Part shown: one piece after another, positions 40,201 through 54,600 of the stretch | Layout of the letters: every line of letters begins with the position of its first letter | How positions within the stretch are numbered: position 1 is the first letter of the stretch | From: Brevipalpus yothersi | Taxonomy: Eukaryota; Arthropoda; Arachnida; Trombidiformes; Tenuipalpidae | Length of the DNA: 64,000 nucleotides | Reading direction: 5' to 3' | NCBI GenBank assembly: GCA_003956705.1 | Contig: QZCP01000076.1 | Span: 62,001 to 126,000, forward strand | Notes under the pieces: model-generated | The model's input: the letters and a program-made list of their open reading frames with translations, nothing else | Database searches by the model: none | Told to the model about the DNA's origin: nothing | Program-made: the position numbers and the translations under genes

Positions 40201-43200
40201 TACAGTCAAATATTTGATAACTCATAATCTGCTCCAATTTTGAAATGATATTTCCAAGCATCAATGCAATGATATTCTGAATCTATTCCAATTCTCAAAA
40301 CATTTCCAGCTATTTGTATGCTTCCTGAGAAAAGGTGATGCCTTCAAATTCAGGATTTTTCAGATATATGAGCACATGTGAAATGGAGCTCGACCAATCA
40401 AAAGCACCAAAATATATGAGTTAGATTATGCTCAAATAAAAATTGTCGAAGAAACTTGACCATTCTGCAGCAGTGTGATGGACGGACAGTTATCATGAGA
40501 CACTCAAATGCAGCAATTGAACGTCGATGATGTAGTTGATTTCTATGGAAAAAAGAATGGAACCTGATAATGATATTGAACCTGCTGTTGAAAAACACAT
40601 TTTTGGATGTATCAACAAGCTTTATATATCTTTTAGTTCACTGTGCTTGAAGTTTTGAGAGCTGCTCAATCTCTTGGACATTCCCTCTAGTAAATGGTAG
40701 TGAAAAGAACAACAAAATGAAGTCACTAAAATCTGACAGAAGAACGAAGTTGAAAAGAGAGAGAGATCATTCTAGGAGATTAGATTTTCAACATGGAATA
40801 TCAGACAAAGTAAGCCCTCGAAATGATGGACACATAAGTTGAAGGAACGAAAACGAACTTTTTCTCATCGAGAACAATCGATCAAAGCTTTCATGCTCCA
40901 CAGCCCATTCCAGAGGCTGTTTCACAATATACCTCTCACTTTTTTACCGCTTTGTATTCCTCTTTGGTCGATTTTGGTAAGCATTGGTAACTGAGAATTC
41001 ATGCTCAACTGGTTGAATCTGATTCTTTGATGTACAAAAGATTTTTCTTACAACTATCCGGCATAAGAGATAAAAAAAGCATGAAAGAAAAAAAACTGAC
41101 AACAAGAAGGAAGAAGATGCTCAATGAACTTTCCTCATGTCAAATGAATGAGATACAAGGAACATATATTTTTCCAACAAATGTTGAGAATAGAGGATAC
41201 AAATACCGAAGAATACTCACTCTACGCATCAGTTCAGCAACCATTCCATTCCATTCTTTTGTCACAGGGTCTTGGGCACCAAATTTTCCATCATACACTA
41301 GGTGAAGATTATAGTGAAATCCTAAATGCTTGGCGATGTTTTCCAGAAGATCTATACAAAATCCAGTTATCTTTATTTTACCACTCTCATTTTTCACAAT
41401 TACGAATGGAATATTCTGAAATTTTGGTAAAGTAAAAGTGTGAGTGTTGGTTAATAGTCACATCAGCGTAAACATCTAAGAATGTGTACGGAAGTTGATT
41501 TTTTTCTTCTTCCCTAACATTGACATTATGAGCCAAGAAGTTAAGAATAAGAAAATTTCAACATCATAATTAAAAAATATGCGAAAATTATGCATAAAGA
41601 AAAGATGTTCAAAAGTTGATGATAAACGCTAACCATTTGGGATACAATTTTTCAAGACTTTTGTGAGACAATGAAATGAACACTTTGATGGGCAGATGGA
41701 AATCCAAGTCTCTCATTTACACTACTGTTTGTGATGATATTGGATTTCCTTGAATATCAAGTCTCATCAAATGAGGTGAAATTCAGGAATCACATTTGAT
41801 TTTTCGAACAAGCATGAAGTTATTCTTACTCTTCTTTGGGTTCTATTGCCAACTCACTATCTTATTTCATTATCCATCTGAGCTCATGATTTAGCGATCG
41901 AATAAGATCAGAAGTGTAATTGATTCGAACATATTTGGTTCATTATTACTTGTTTTAAGTGTTTAAAATGGTGAAAAAATATCATGGGAAAACTAATCAG
42001 AGAGTAGATTACATTTTTAAAAGACACGATGAATTCATTAATATGTTCATGGAAGTTGAGACATGCAAAACTACATGCTATGCTATAGCTTACATTTGAG
42101 TGTTACAATATTTATTTGGGATTCTAATTTATAAATAGGAATTGAATCGAGATTAATTTGTTTTTTTGAATTGAAGAAAAAATACTAGTCCAATATCATC
42201 AAACCAATAGATTTGAGAGAATTTTAACACTGAATGATCATGCATGCAGAAAGTTTGAATATATCTTGTTCAGAGGACAAGACTTAGTTCAAGGGTATAA
42301 TGTCTTTCCTCCAAGGTGATCAGTATTTTTATAGCCCACTTAGAGTACCGAACTGGAGTACCGAGATTCGGAAGGACTCAATTTGGAATCAAGTTGGGAA
42401 CCAAAATGTATATGGTAAAAAAATAATGTTGCCATCACAAGAATTTTGGTCGTAAAAAGTGAGGAAAGCGTAATATCTACAATAATCTTGAAGTGTCATC
42501 AAGAGTGTTCTCTAGTATATTTTTTGAAATATTAAGCACTCACCTCAACAGTAGTCACGTTTAAAGTGATATTGGTTACTCCCATCTCATGGAATGCATC
42601 TGGATTGGTCACTTTCAGTCGTTCAGAATCTGACCATTCACCAACCTGGAGAATGGCAATCGAAAAGAGGAGAGAAACAAAATCAGTACCTATGATATGG
42701 TTATTGTCATGGCTCAAATTATGTTGGACTAAGAGAATGAAATATTGAGACTTTCAAAATGTCTGAATGATTGCGGCAATCAAGTGAATCAGTATTCTTG
42801 ATAGAAAATGAATCGAGGCTAAGTATTGTGTATGACAAAAGCAATTCAGTTTGACGGCTGTGATCGGTTGTATTGCAGATTTTGTCAAGTTCGCTTGAAC
42901 ATTCCATGACTCTCAATAAAAAGTATCTACTGGAAAAAGATTCTTCATGACACACGCACGCATACTAGTATCGTGGGTACAATGAAATAAGAGCACCAAG
43001 AACGATCTTCTCATTCATAAAAGTTTGGTCAAGTCATCTCTCTCCCTCTCTCTCTCTCTCTTTCTTTCTTTCTTTTTCGTATTTTCTCTCTTTCCTTATT
43101 TGATGGAGAAAAACACCAGAAGCGATGATTTGTCTTTATTTACAAAACTGGCCACTATCATACTGAATCATGACTACTTGGGAAGAAATTTGGAGTGACC

Positions 43201-46200
43201 ACCAGCATTCCGTGACATTCGTTTAGTGGACAGGATAAACATTTACTTTTCTTGTGTGGCAACCAAGAAGGGGCAAGATTTTTGTGACATTATAAAGAGT
43301 ATGGAGAAGAATGACTCTCAGGATAGTTGACTTGAACCAGAAGAATTAAATGAATTAATCTAATTTGTTCCTTCATCGGATTCTTCTTTTCTTAGCCTCT
43401 CTCTCTCTCACTTACTTTTGACTCTCGAAACATGATGAAAAACAACTGAAAGATATAACTAGATTGATTGAAAATTTTCCAGCACTGTTCAGTGCACCGA
43501 AGAGGTTGGGGTAATACATTCATGTTCAAATGAAGAGTATTGAACATTAAACTCTAGTCAAAACTGAAACATTGCATGGAAATTCATTAAAATCTACCAA
43601 ACTAAGAGGTCCGCTCCTATTCAGATTAGGAAAAGAATCTGAATCGACAACCATAGCATTAAAGATTGGAACATTTGAAACTTCTATTCACCTCGAATTC
43701 TGCCTATTACTGAATCAATTCAATTTTTCAAGCTTCCCACCCTCAAGATGATCAATTCTTCAGAATAAATTGACCATATAAGAGTTTCTCTTCTCAGACG
43801 CTGTAGTTTCCAATGTAGAGGAGAAACTGAACCTTTCTCAGTCATCATTGAGAATGATTAAGTGTGAAGAATGAGACACATTGAATCACAAAACGAATGT
43901 GATCTCAAATTTTGAGATGGAAAAGGAGACGATTCAACACACAGAAAAAGTTGCCTCGGCAATTGAGTAAATGTAGCGAGTAATGAAAAACGCCTCTGGT
44001 CAAGTAACTCATTTACTGAGGCGTGAATACTTTTCTAAACTCAATTTGCTACTGCGAAAAGTCCAATATAATCAAAATCAAAATCAATTCAATTCCTTAC
44101 TTTGTCAAGATCTGTATGCTGTCGAAGTTTCAGTAAGTCCATTTTGACGCCTGTTCTGGTGCCTTCAGAAAATCTAATATGACCAGTCAATCCAGTGAAT
44201 TCAACCTGTAATCAAACATTCATGTGAAAATTGTATCGTTGGCAGTTGAAATCACTTTACTCAAAGTGGTAGAGGACCAACAGCAGACTTTATGCAATGC
44301 TGGCAGAATGTAGCATGAAAATACTTTAAATACTTTAAACTCACTTCACCCATTCATCTTGTCCGACAAGATGATGGAAAATAAACAATATATTCCCACT
44401 AGGTACAAACTCACCGAATTGATATAGTTATACAGACTGCTACCGTCTATCCATGGTGTTTCAGTATCACAGGAAGCGTTACTTGAGCGTAATTGGAGTG
44501 CTGTTCTATCATTATTCCTTTGCAATGCTTTCAAGCCCATTGCCAAAGACATTACCGAATCATACATCAGAGCAGGTCCAGTCTGTAAAAGAGTGAAAAA
44601 GAGTTGAGATGAAAAGATTGAAGATGCTAGTTGATCAAATGATACTGATGGCTGATATTAATGTGAGGTTTCCTGACATTTCTCTTTCTTCAAGATAACC
44701 AAAAATCAGAATTTCGGAAAGTTGTACGGAAAGAAAATGAATCTCAAAAGAACAGATAGAATAGAGTAGAGAACGTTTTCTCTGACAGGATGTACTATGA
44801 ATTGATGGGCATATATTCTTAAATTTGTGATAATACAAGGACTCAAAATATCCACTCTAAGAGGATTCAAGAGTTCCCCAATATACCTGTATATTATTGC
44901 ACAATTTTATGAAACGGATTTCACACTTGATCTCACTTGCGATCATTATTTTGATCACTTCGATAGATCATCTTTTTTCTCTTCTCTTGCCTTTAAAACT
45001 GTAAAATTTTCAACGTAAGAACAGAAGCAGTTGAAAATTTTCCTCCAATACACCTCTCACTTTGAACGGTGGAAGAAGAAAGATAAAATGTTGAGTCAAT
45101 GAAGGCTCGTTTCCCTCATCTCTAAGGGATACTCTTTTTTTCATGCTGGTTTAAATTTAACATCAGCCAACTCTGTTTAGCTGTTGAATGGGCTTCCTTT
45201 ATCCATCATGTATTCACTTCTCGATTCCTTTTCTTCTATCTACATGTACATGTACATGTAGAAATGGTAAGATATAGAAAGCTTATCTCCATCGAGAATT
45301 TTGATAACACTAGAAGCTTTTATAGTGGTCCCAAAATCCGATGACAGAACTTTCTTTTGATGATCCCTTCTTTTTTTCCAACCTTATATCGATGTATTCT
45401 CACCGTAAAGAGGACATTCAAATGCAAACTATAATCACTTGAAGTGTGCGGAGATAAGATGAGAATATTTTATGTAGACAGTAAATGTATATATATATAC
45501 CAGCATATATCACAGTATTATGGTATGTGTGTATGTTGAAATAAATCAGGGATTCAACGTTCAAGGATGGACTCCTCCAGGAAAACTTTACGAAACTCAC
45601 TTTTGCTTCAGAAAAAGGAGAGGGAAAGAAAATTCGTAGATTTTCCCATTATTCCTTACATTATCGGCCAAAATGGTTCTTCCATGAAGTTGGTGATAAT
45701 TTGAGACCTATTTATTCTCAATTGAACAGGAGACTCAAGCAATTTTGCCCATGGCGGTTGATTTTGAATGGAAGACTTGTTTCCCGCTTGACCAAGCGAG
45801 AATTGCTTTCAGCTACATATTACTTCATGTTATAGGCAGTTTAAGGGGATTCCTTTTTTCGAAGCTGAATTCGCTTGAATTTGGTCCATGTAAAAGGGAT
45901 TTCAAGCTTATGTAATCAAAAAGGGGCCTCTTAACACTTCACCAAAGTTAATAAAGACCATATTGACCCAATACACTCATCACATAATGTTATCCTCTTC
46001 TTGACCGGTGAATACTTGATGATGTTGATGAAATTTCATTTCGCTTGCATTAATAATCAGCTTTTACGGAGGTATTTCACGATGATGATTGTGATTATAA
46101 TCACCTCAACATTTTCTCTCTTTTTCTTTTTCAGCGATTCAGAAAAATAGTTGGAGAAGATAATATGGACAATTCAACACACTCATACACACCCACGTTT

Positions 46201-48169
46201 ACAGTTAACCATGTACACCTTTTCCATATAAAATAAACAAAAATCAACCGATCGTAATTATTCATGAGCTGATGGCCACAATTCTGTGGAATAACTGGAG
46301 GCAATTCAAATGATGATCATCATCATTCACATCCAAATGATTCACACACACATACTAACATATTGACCAGGTTGACTGTTTCCTTCCCATCATCATCATC
46401 ATCATCCACCAGATCAAAATCAATTGGCAAGTTACCATCACAAGTCATTCCAATTTCAATTCCAGGGAAAACTACCCAAAATTACCATGTTTTGGGATGT
46501 TCATCAAACAGCCAAACACACATGTGTGTTAATGAAAGAATTGTTCAACTTCTGGATAATTCAATGATTCACTAAATTCAGCAATAAATTGAGGCCATAT
46601 TTGAATAATTGAGATGTTAATAAAAATCAACTCAAGTGGCCAAGTGTAATTTGTTGATGGTGAAACAAAACAAAATTGTGATGCAATTCAGCAGCTAGAT
46701 TGCACGAGACATAATTTTTTTCCGCTTCGCTTGTAAAACCAAGAAATCCAATGAAATATGATCTGTTGTTGATTATGGTTGAGGATGTGGAAACTTTAAA
46801 CAACGGTATAAGTTGTAATTGAGTTGATCAAAGTTCAGACGCTCGTTAATTTAATAAGTTTTTCAATGTTTTTCAAGTGTGCATGTGTTTGGATAAACAA
46901 TTTCAATAACAAAAGGCTCACAAAAGTATAAATGAACACGGTTTGTTAGTAAGGATATGCCGATCGTTTTCCATTTACAATTCCTTTGCTGATATTCCAA
47001 TAAATTTGAGGTGATAAGTTGAACCACACCGAAGATCAGACCATGACACGAAACCACCGATCAATCGGAAAATATTCATCATACATCGTGGGTTTACCAT
47101 CTCTTTCGTGGCAGTCCATCACCACCATCAAGTCCCCCAAAATAATCTGTAGCCCACATGGCTGTGATTACCATTTCCTGTCCAATTGTCAACATTATCG
47201 ATCCAATACCATGTTGATATCGCAGCCCAAAAGTGTCCAAGCTCCAAACATCCACACACAAACACCAAGTTGACATCAGGCTACTAGTTACGGAAATGTG
47301 GGTCTATGTGTAACTGCAAATCATCATTTCCTTGCCCCAGGCCACGTATGTATACCATGTACTATGTACCATGTACCAGTGGCTTGGTTAACGTAATGTA
47401 CTGATGTTTACTTGGGCAAAAGATGAAAGCCATTCGTGTCTTGATGTTATGCTGTTACTGCTGTTGTTATTGCTGTTGTTGTTGTTAATCTTTTACCAAC
47501 AAATAATTCAAGAACAAAACGAAAGAAATGATTCCTCTATGGTACTTTCAATGGCCAAAAGCTGGTAGATAAAAAGCTTCCCAATAAGAGCTTCTTTCCA
47601 CTGATGGTAGCTTCTTGTTAGTGATCAAGTGGCTGATCCAATTGTGGTATTAGACAATGGAAACACACACACACACACATGAAGATCCAATGAATAGAAG
47701 TAAATCTATCTCTCATTCCCAAATCCTTTCAACTTTTTTCTCTCTTCAATCAATTGACTTAATTTTTTTTCCTACTTCTTCTCTTAAACACTCCAAGGCA
47801 CATACTTGTTAGTGGATCCGATTGTCAATGGTCAGTGTCAAAGTGACGGTGGATAAAGATTGTTGGTCACTTCTAGATCTTCGATACATGTTGTTGAGCT
47901 CAGGAAAAGAGAGAAAACGAATGATGGTATTGGGAAATACTTTCAATTACTAGGATAGTATTTCCTTGATAGTGTGTATGAGATATGTGTGTGTGAGGTA
48001 TTGAAATATAAGCCTCTGTTTCCAAATATTGACCATCCTATGGGTGTATGAGTGTTTCCTCACCTTCCGTTGTTCTCTAAGAAGTTCTGATAATACAGAG
48101 AACTTAGATTGACTTTTTGGCTTCCGTAAAAGAAGGATAAGTTTCTCAATGGCTTGCTTACTTCTCTCA

Positions 48170-48249
<80 letters not shown>

Positions 48250-51200
48250 CTCTCACCATGAAGCCAACCGATGTGTGGTCATCTTTCACTCTCATCTTTC
48301 TTTTCTCATCATACTACTACTTTCTTACTTGACCTTTGCTCTCCTTTTTCGGGTAATAATGATGATCATTCCAGGAGCATCATTAGATCATCATCATTTT
48401 CTTCTTCATTTTCTGTTTGGTCTTCTTTTTGGTCTTTCTCTTCTTCTTCATCTCTATTCACAAGGTGAATCCAATCGATCGGAAAAAATTATTCCCAAGC
48501 TCATGCTCAAACTTGAATTTCCGATTCTTCCTCTTCTCATTTGACTCTTTTTTTTGCTTCTCTTCTCTTCTCTTCTTGGATCTCCTTTTCTCATGGATAA
48601 AAGGTAGAAGAATTCCCCTCACAATAATAAGAAAGAAGACAGAAAGAAAGAAGGAGAGAGAGAGAGATTGAGATAGAGTAAGAACTCTCAAATTCTCTGG
48701 ATGAATCGTAAGATGATTATTCTTTACAGCTTTTCCAAGTAGTTTTGGTCGAAAGTTTCTTCCTATTCACTTCATCCATTATCGGATCCATACAACCCTA
48801 TTTCGTGCTATTCCAGCCCGATTCGTTCTCTCTTTCTCTCTTTTATCAGAATCGAAAGCTTTGATCTTAAATCTCTTGAATAGCGGAAATTTCCACCACA
48901 CTTCTCGATTTGATCATGGAAACTCATACATGAGACTTCAAGTGTCATATAAGATTTATCCAAATTTTACCTGGAGCAGAACACTCTTGGTATAACTCGA
49001 TGGTGCAACGCTGGAATATTTCTCTCTCACTCTCCAGCGAATTCCTTGATGGAATCAAATTCCTACATGTTCATTGAAATCTTACAGGGCATAATCTGTT
49101 ATCATATGACTTGGCTGTAAACTTGATTCCCTAACGAATTCAAAGTTTGAGCAAGGAAAATCATGTCTTTGGGTAGAAAATTTTTCCATTCATATTAGAT
49201 GAGTCTTCTTTTGTGTTTATGGAAGAAAGAAAATTTAATCTGTATCAGAAAAGTGAAAGAATTGCTGATCAAAACTTTTGGTTCGAACTCTTCGAAGACC
49301 TCTTGGCTGTGAAATACAGTATTTACTCTACTGATGTTGCCCAACATGTACATGTATGTATCTCGCTTGTAGAGAAGCTCAGTTTTCCGAGTATTTCCAG
49401 TATTCTTGCTATTGGTGTAAAAAGCTTCTTCGAAATGTTAGCATTCAACTGAACTTGTGTTCACAGATTATGTTCTGCACCAAGTGCCTATTCTCATCCA
49501 TAACTTGCTCACAAAGAAATCTAACTTACATACACGCTATTGTTGAGAGTGTTTAATTTAGGATTTTGATATATTTCGAGTTTCATCGTATATACCTTGG
49601 AGTAATGTTTACTCTCGACTATCCAACTCTTATTCATCTACTAATCTGAAACTGAGTTTTCGTTGCGAACAACAAGAAAGAGATTCTTCTTTTTCTCTCT
49701 GAACCAACATTCCATGGATTAGAACAATTCTCTTTGTCTCTGTTTTGTACACTCTGAATTGGCAAATATTTTCAGTTGTAAGTCTCTCCCTGGATAACAT
49801 CTATTGGAGTCCATGTGGAAAAAAAAGTAGAAAGGTTCATCGAACATCTTTTCAGAATCAGTCCTTGAACAGCTTTAGTTCACTGTTGAAGTTATCCGAT
49901 GATTCTCTTGATATTTCCGATAAGATTAAATCAATTTCTTAATCAAGCACAATATATTCTATTCACGTCTATTTTCCCCTGATATTTTGTAGGTACTTTT
50001 TTTCTCAAACTTCCACTACTATTACAATAATTTGTTCGGACTTTATGTATTCTTGCCATCTGTGTATATATGTCTGTATTCATGTATTTTACATATTGTT
50101 GGCGAATATTTTTGCTTCTTTTCCCTATGAGTTGAGACTTACTTTCCCAAAAGTCCCATCTCATGAATATTGAATCGTTCCCTCATCAGTTATCTTTCTT
50201 TCCCTGTTGTATGATTCATTTCATCACTAATTGAACACTATGGTATTGGGGAAGCAAACAAAACTCATTAGTATTTTTGTCGCCTTTGAATTCAAATAAA
50301 ACTAATGACAAAAATTGCTAGAATATCATCCAGTACAAATTGTGCAGGCAGCATCCAGAGAAATATACACACATCACAAGTCAGCCCAAATGTTCATTGT
50401 TTGATATTGTAGGAATGGTGTATGTTTACTCTGTTGAACTTGTGTTAATGCTCCAATTTTATTCTTCATCCTTCTCTCCATCATCTTCTCCTTCTCAATC
50501 TGAATTTTTCTCTTCCTTCACAGATGACAAGATTTTACCACAAGATCATTGACTTTTTTCACCAACATTACATCAACAACATCATTATCGGTAGACAAAT
50601 TTTGTCCCAAGAAGGGAAAAGGTTTCCTCAATCTTGGAATCGATATTTCCATGCATGATATCCCTCATTAAGGTGGTTTAAATCGTTTACGGTGTTGCTG
50701 AATTGCCTTTTTTTTCAACAACAAATCTTGACAAGAAAATTTATGGATACACTTCTAAAGTTATCAGTTCAGAAGGCAAACTATGAATCCATTTCCGGGA
50801 AAACTTTTCGAAAAAGACTTTTGGCTTCAAAAATAGCGGGAAAGAAAGCAGCTCACGTCTATCACCTTATTTTATCCAACATTGTCACAGTAAAAAAATG
50901 AGGGAAAAGTGAATCAATGACAAGGGTAAAGTATACTTACAAGTATCACATTACTTCGATTAAGAATCGCTGTTTGTACCATTTCCATGTCTTTGAGTAC
51001 ATTTACAACGAGTGGATTGGACGAATCAACTATTCGAAAGGCAGTCATATTTACAAAATTGTATTTGAAATCCTCTAAATCAAAAATTTCCATATCCTAA
51101 ATTGAATGGAAAGAGGAGGAAGAAAAAAAATAGATACATTGGTGAGTCAATGTTTCTCTTCGAGACTCGGTGATATATATTGATATTATCTATGATATTG

Positions 51201-51539
51201 ATCTTCCTCGATTCTCAGCGTCCAGCATTTCGATGACCAGTCAACTGACTATGAATGGAAGAATTCTCCTTATCTTCATCTAGACTAGCATGGTGTTGCA
51301 TAATAAAGACATATCATTAGATTGGAGATGAATATCCACAACTTTTTGGGCTCTACAGAGGAATGATGGTGATCCTACTTCCTACCAGGATATGGGCATC
51401 AAAGCAAATGAGTAAGAATCGAGTGGAAGGATAAGTCATGTATAATGTTCCAGTAAGGAATCGGTTGTATCATCCAATCAGATTGGAAGTGATGCACATC
51501 CTATCGTGACCGATGGCTAAATTAGTTTTGCTTTTTGAG

Positions 51540-51610
<71 letters not shown>

Positions 51611-54600
51611 GTCCAACATCCAATTTAGATGGAGGAGCGAGAAAAAGAGAGGAAAAAAGAGAAGAATAATACATTCCATCCAATTGATATATACTTCTAT
51701 GGACTGTTATCACTTGCTACTTGGCAGTTGAATGAATCAAAAGAATACTTGACTTGCATTCGTGACACCATGCTGAATGCCTCTTCAAAGTTCAAGCAAT
51801 CTAGGAATCATACAAAGCATCATGCAACGTAATATACATGTGCACAATCGAAAATTTTCTATCGTATTTCTTTCTTTTCAGATCTCTTTGGGATACTCGG
51901 AAAGGTAACAAGGTGTCAAGGTGTTTCACAAAATGTTGGGGCTAAGAAGGAAAAAATTTGACTTACAAATGTCATAAAATGATAATGATATTTATAATCG
52001 TTCATTTGCACTTGAAGAATCTGTAAGAAAAATGATAGGTGATTAATTATAGTTATTAGACATCCACCCAGACATTGAGAGAAGGTGAGCGAAATCAACT
52101 CTTTGATTAATTTGTGTTTCAGATTCAAATTGATTCAATAACCACTCTTTCATTTCCACCGAATAAGTCATAGCTCGAAGAATTATGAGGTAGATACTCC
52201 TGATATTTTGCAACAACAAGCAGGGCCGAAGCTCCAAAAACCTCAACTCAACTTGCGAAAAATTAATATCTTGAGTTAAGTTTTCCAATACTCTTTGTTC
52301 ATAAATAGTTTGCTTTTTCCTCAACATTCTCACCATGAAGGCTCAGTAAGGTTCAAAGCTACACCTCATACTCATAAGCCCTTTAAGGTACTGCCATTGC
52401 ATCTCAATGAAGGACAAATTTTTCAAATAGTTGCTGAATTTGATTAATTGGAAACGAAGTTTTTCATTTCAGTAACAAAAAATATTCAATTCGAGATTCA
52501 TCACAAGAGCTAGCTTGATAGGTATACCTAATGCCATATCAATCTGATGAATCGAGTAAAGTTCAAAAGGATTGATGTACTTTAGATTTCTTTGAGCATT
52601 TGGTATCAATCAAGTTTTCTCTCAAATTTTCTCTGAATGAATAAGAGATTGATTCCATCTCTATTCTCAGAGTTTCTTGAAATGCACTTCCTCTATGACC
52701 ATACAAAATGCTTGGGAAAACAATTCTAGTAAATACAGAGAAAAAAAGAAATAAATTTATCAAAAAGACACAAAAATACAAGACATGTCCTAGGCACCGA
52801 TAAAAATCCATTAATCTTCTCTACTTTCTTTCATTTATCATTTTCTCATGGTCATCCACATTGTAAACCAAAAAATTGGATACATTCATCTCAATATGGC
52901 TCCTAATGAAGTTCAAATAAGCACCATAAGGCTGGCATATCTACCAATCTTCATTCTCTAACAGCTTTGTGGAATAAAATTATTCATGGATCCTAGGCAA
53001 TTCACTCTAAAAAATTCAATCGCTTAGGGTATGAGAATGCTTTTCGGACGCATAATGTCTATAGTGTGATATTCTGGACAATTTTGCTCAACATCGTTTC
53101 GATGAATATTTGTGCACGTGAGACCTGAGTAACAATCTTACTCACTTTCGATCATGAGCCTCATTTCAGGATGAACACTCAATCGAAGGATTTTCCTAAA
53201 ATTTACACGTCTTTGGTTAACTGTATTTGGATTCATCGATGCTTCATGTTGATAATGTTGAAGGATTGTCACCAAATTTGTGTGTTCTCGAATATGGATT
53301 CAACAATTGGAGTGGAAAACAAGCTCATATATAATCACATTGGAATTAAAATAACCACCTAACCTAATCAGGCAGTATCGATAGTGGACATGGTTTGGAT
53401 ACAAACTTTCGATATTGATGAATGAATGTAAAATGTTATTCACTATTGGATGTTAAAAGCTGAACTGGTAGACCATTCAAGGATGGAAAATTTAAGGTAT
53501 GCATTATCTGTAGAGGACATAAAGTCAATTTTGAGTATATTTCTGGCCCTACATCATCATAAACAAAATGGCCATAAAACTTGATGAAAAGTATCGCTAT
53601 TTTTCTTTATCCAAAATAGCTCTCTTTCTTTCCAGTTGAGTATGTGTTCGAGTCAGCTTAAATCGTCCAGATCAAATGCAAAATCAAGTAATATACTTAA
53701 GAGATATTGAAGTCTCATGAATCATCTATAAGTGAGCCATCACGATAAAGATTTTAGTGAACTTTCTTTCCCGAAGAAAAGCGAGAGAGAGAAAGCTACA
53801 AAAGCTTCACTTAACTTTATCGGTGAGAAACCTTGCGTGTTCCAATAGGCATGTGAATAGCTTTTCATCTGCACAAAATTCATCATAACTATTGTTCTCT
53901 TCTCTGTTAGCTATTGTGGAACTCTATGATGTAGCAAAAATTTGAAATCAAGAAGAGTGTATATCATCTATCTTGCTATATATACACATTTACTATCTCA
54001 TGTTTTTCAAAAATCACTCAACTAAACCCATGATTAACTCACCTCATCAAGCTTCAAAGGAGTATCTTTCTTTCTGGGTGATACAAATCTCATCTCGAGA
54101 AGAAAAGGTGAATGAAATCATTCATTTTTATCAAGATCATTCCTTCAAAAATTTTGGGGATCCTTTCCGTAGAAAGATTCGCTCCAAAGACTATTTCAAT
54201 TCTACATCTAAACTGCTTTCTTTCTCATCATCACTTTCACATTCTGAACTGTTCACTATCAGAACATCAACGCTGAAGGTAATTGATTTTAATAATGTAT
54301 GATTGATGAGATTTAGAGTAGTATAATCTCCCTCAAACATTGGTCTTTAATTGTGAGCCTTTGTGTTGTTTACACATCGGAAAGGTATCTCGATCCTTTG
54401 AAAAAAACTCTTTGAAGGATGGCTGATATTCTCTCTCTTTCTATCCTGAAATAGGGCTCAGATGAATCAAATACTGTGGATATCATATATGATAAGAAGA
54501 TTCAGAAGGAGGATCATAAAACTGAAACGAAATCTCATGGTAATGTTCGGTGAAATGAATCAGTAAAAAATGTGTATTAATCTGGGTGGCTGAATATGAT

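Larger units (their letters stand above)
44583..50940 (-). other. Kainate receptor intron, 6.4 kb, with microsatellite and less repetitive island
   Basis: The stretch 46.1-47.5 kb differs in texture from its neighbours: few GA runs, CA/CATCAT-rich, with blocks such as TAATTATTCATGAGC and AATAAACAAA. It is a candidate regulatory island (inference only). A pure CT microsatellite lies at 48173-48247 and a 20-base palindrome at 45241-45260. No coding gene is recognised. Confidence 0.6.

Noticed and set aside
52043..52336. 97-codon ATG frame on the minus strand next to the 54-base receptor exon
   Set aside because: No recognised domain, not in phase with a needed receptor segment, and the receptor chain joins correctly without it. 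Probably chance.
53973..54302. 109-codon plus-strand frame with ATG start in the largest receptor intron
   Set aside because: Low-complexity Ser/Phe/Lys composition and no recognisable motif; expected by chance in AT-rich DNA of this length.
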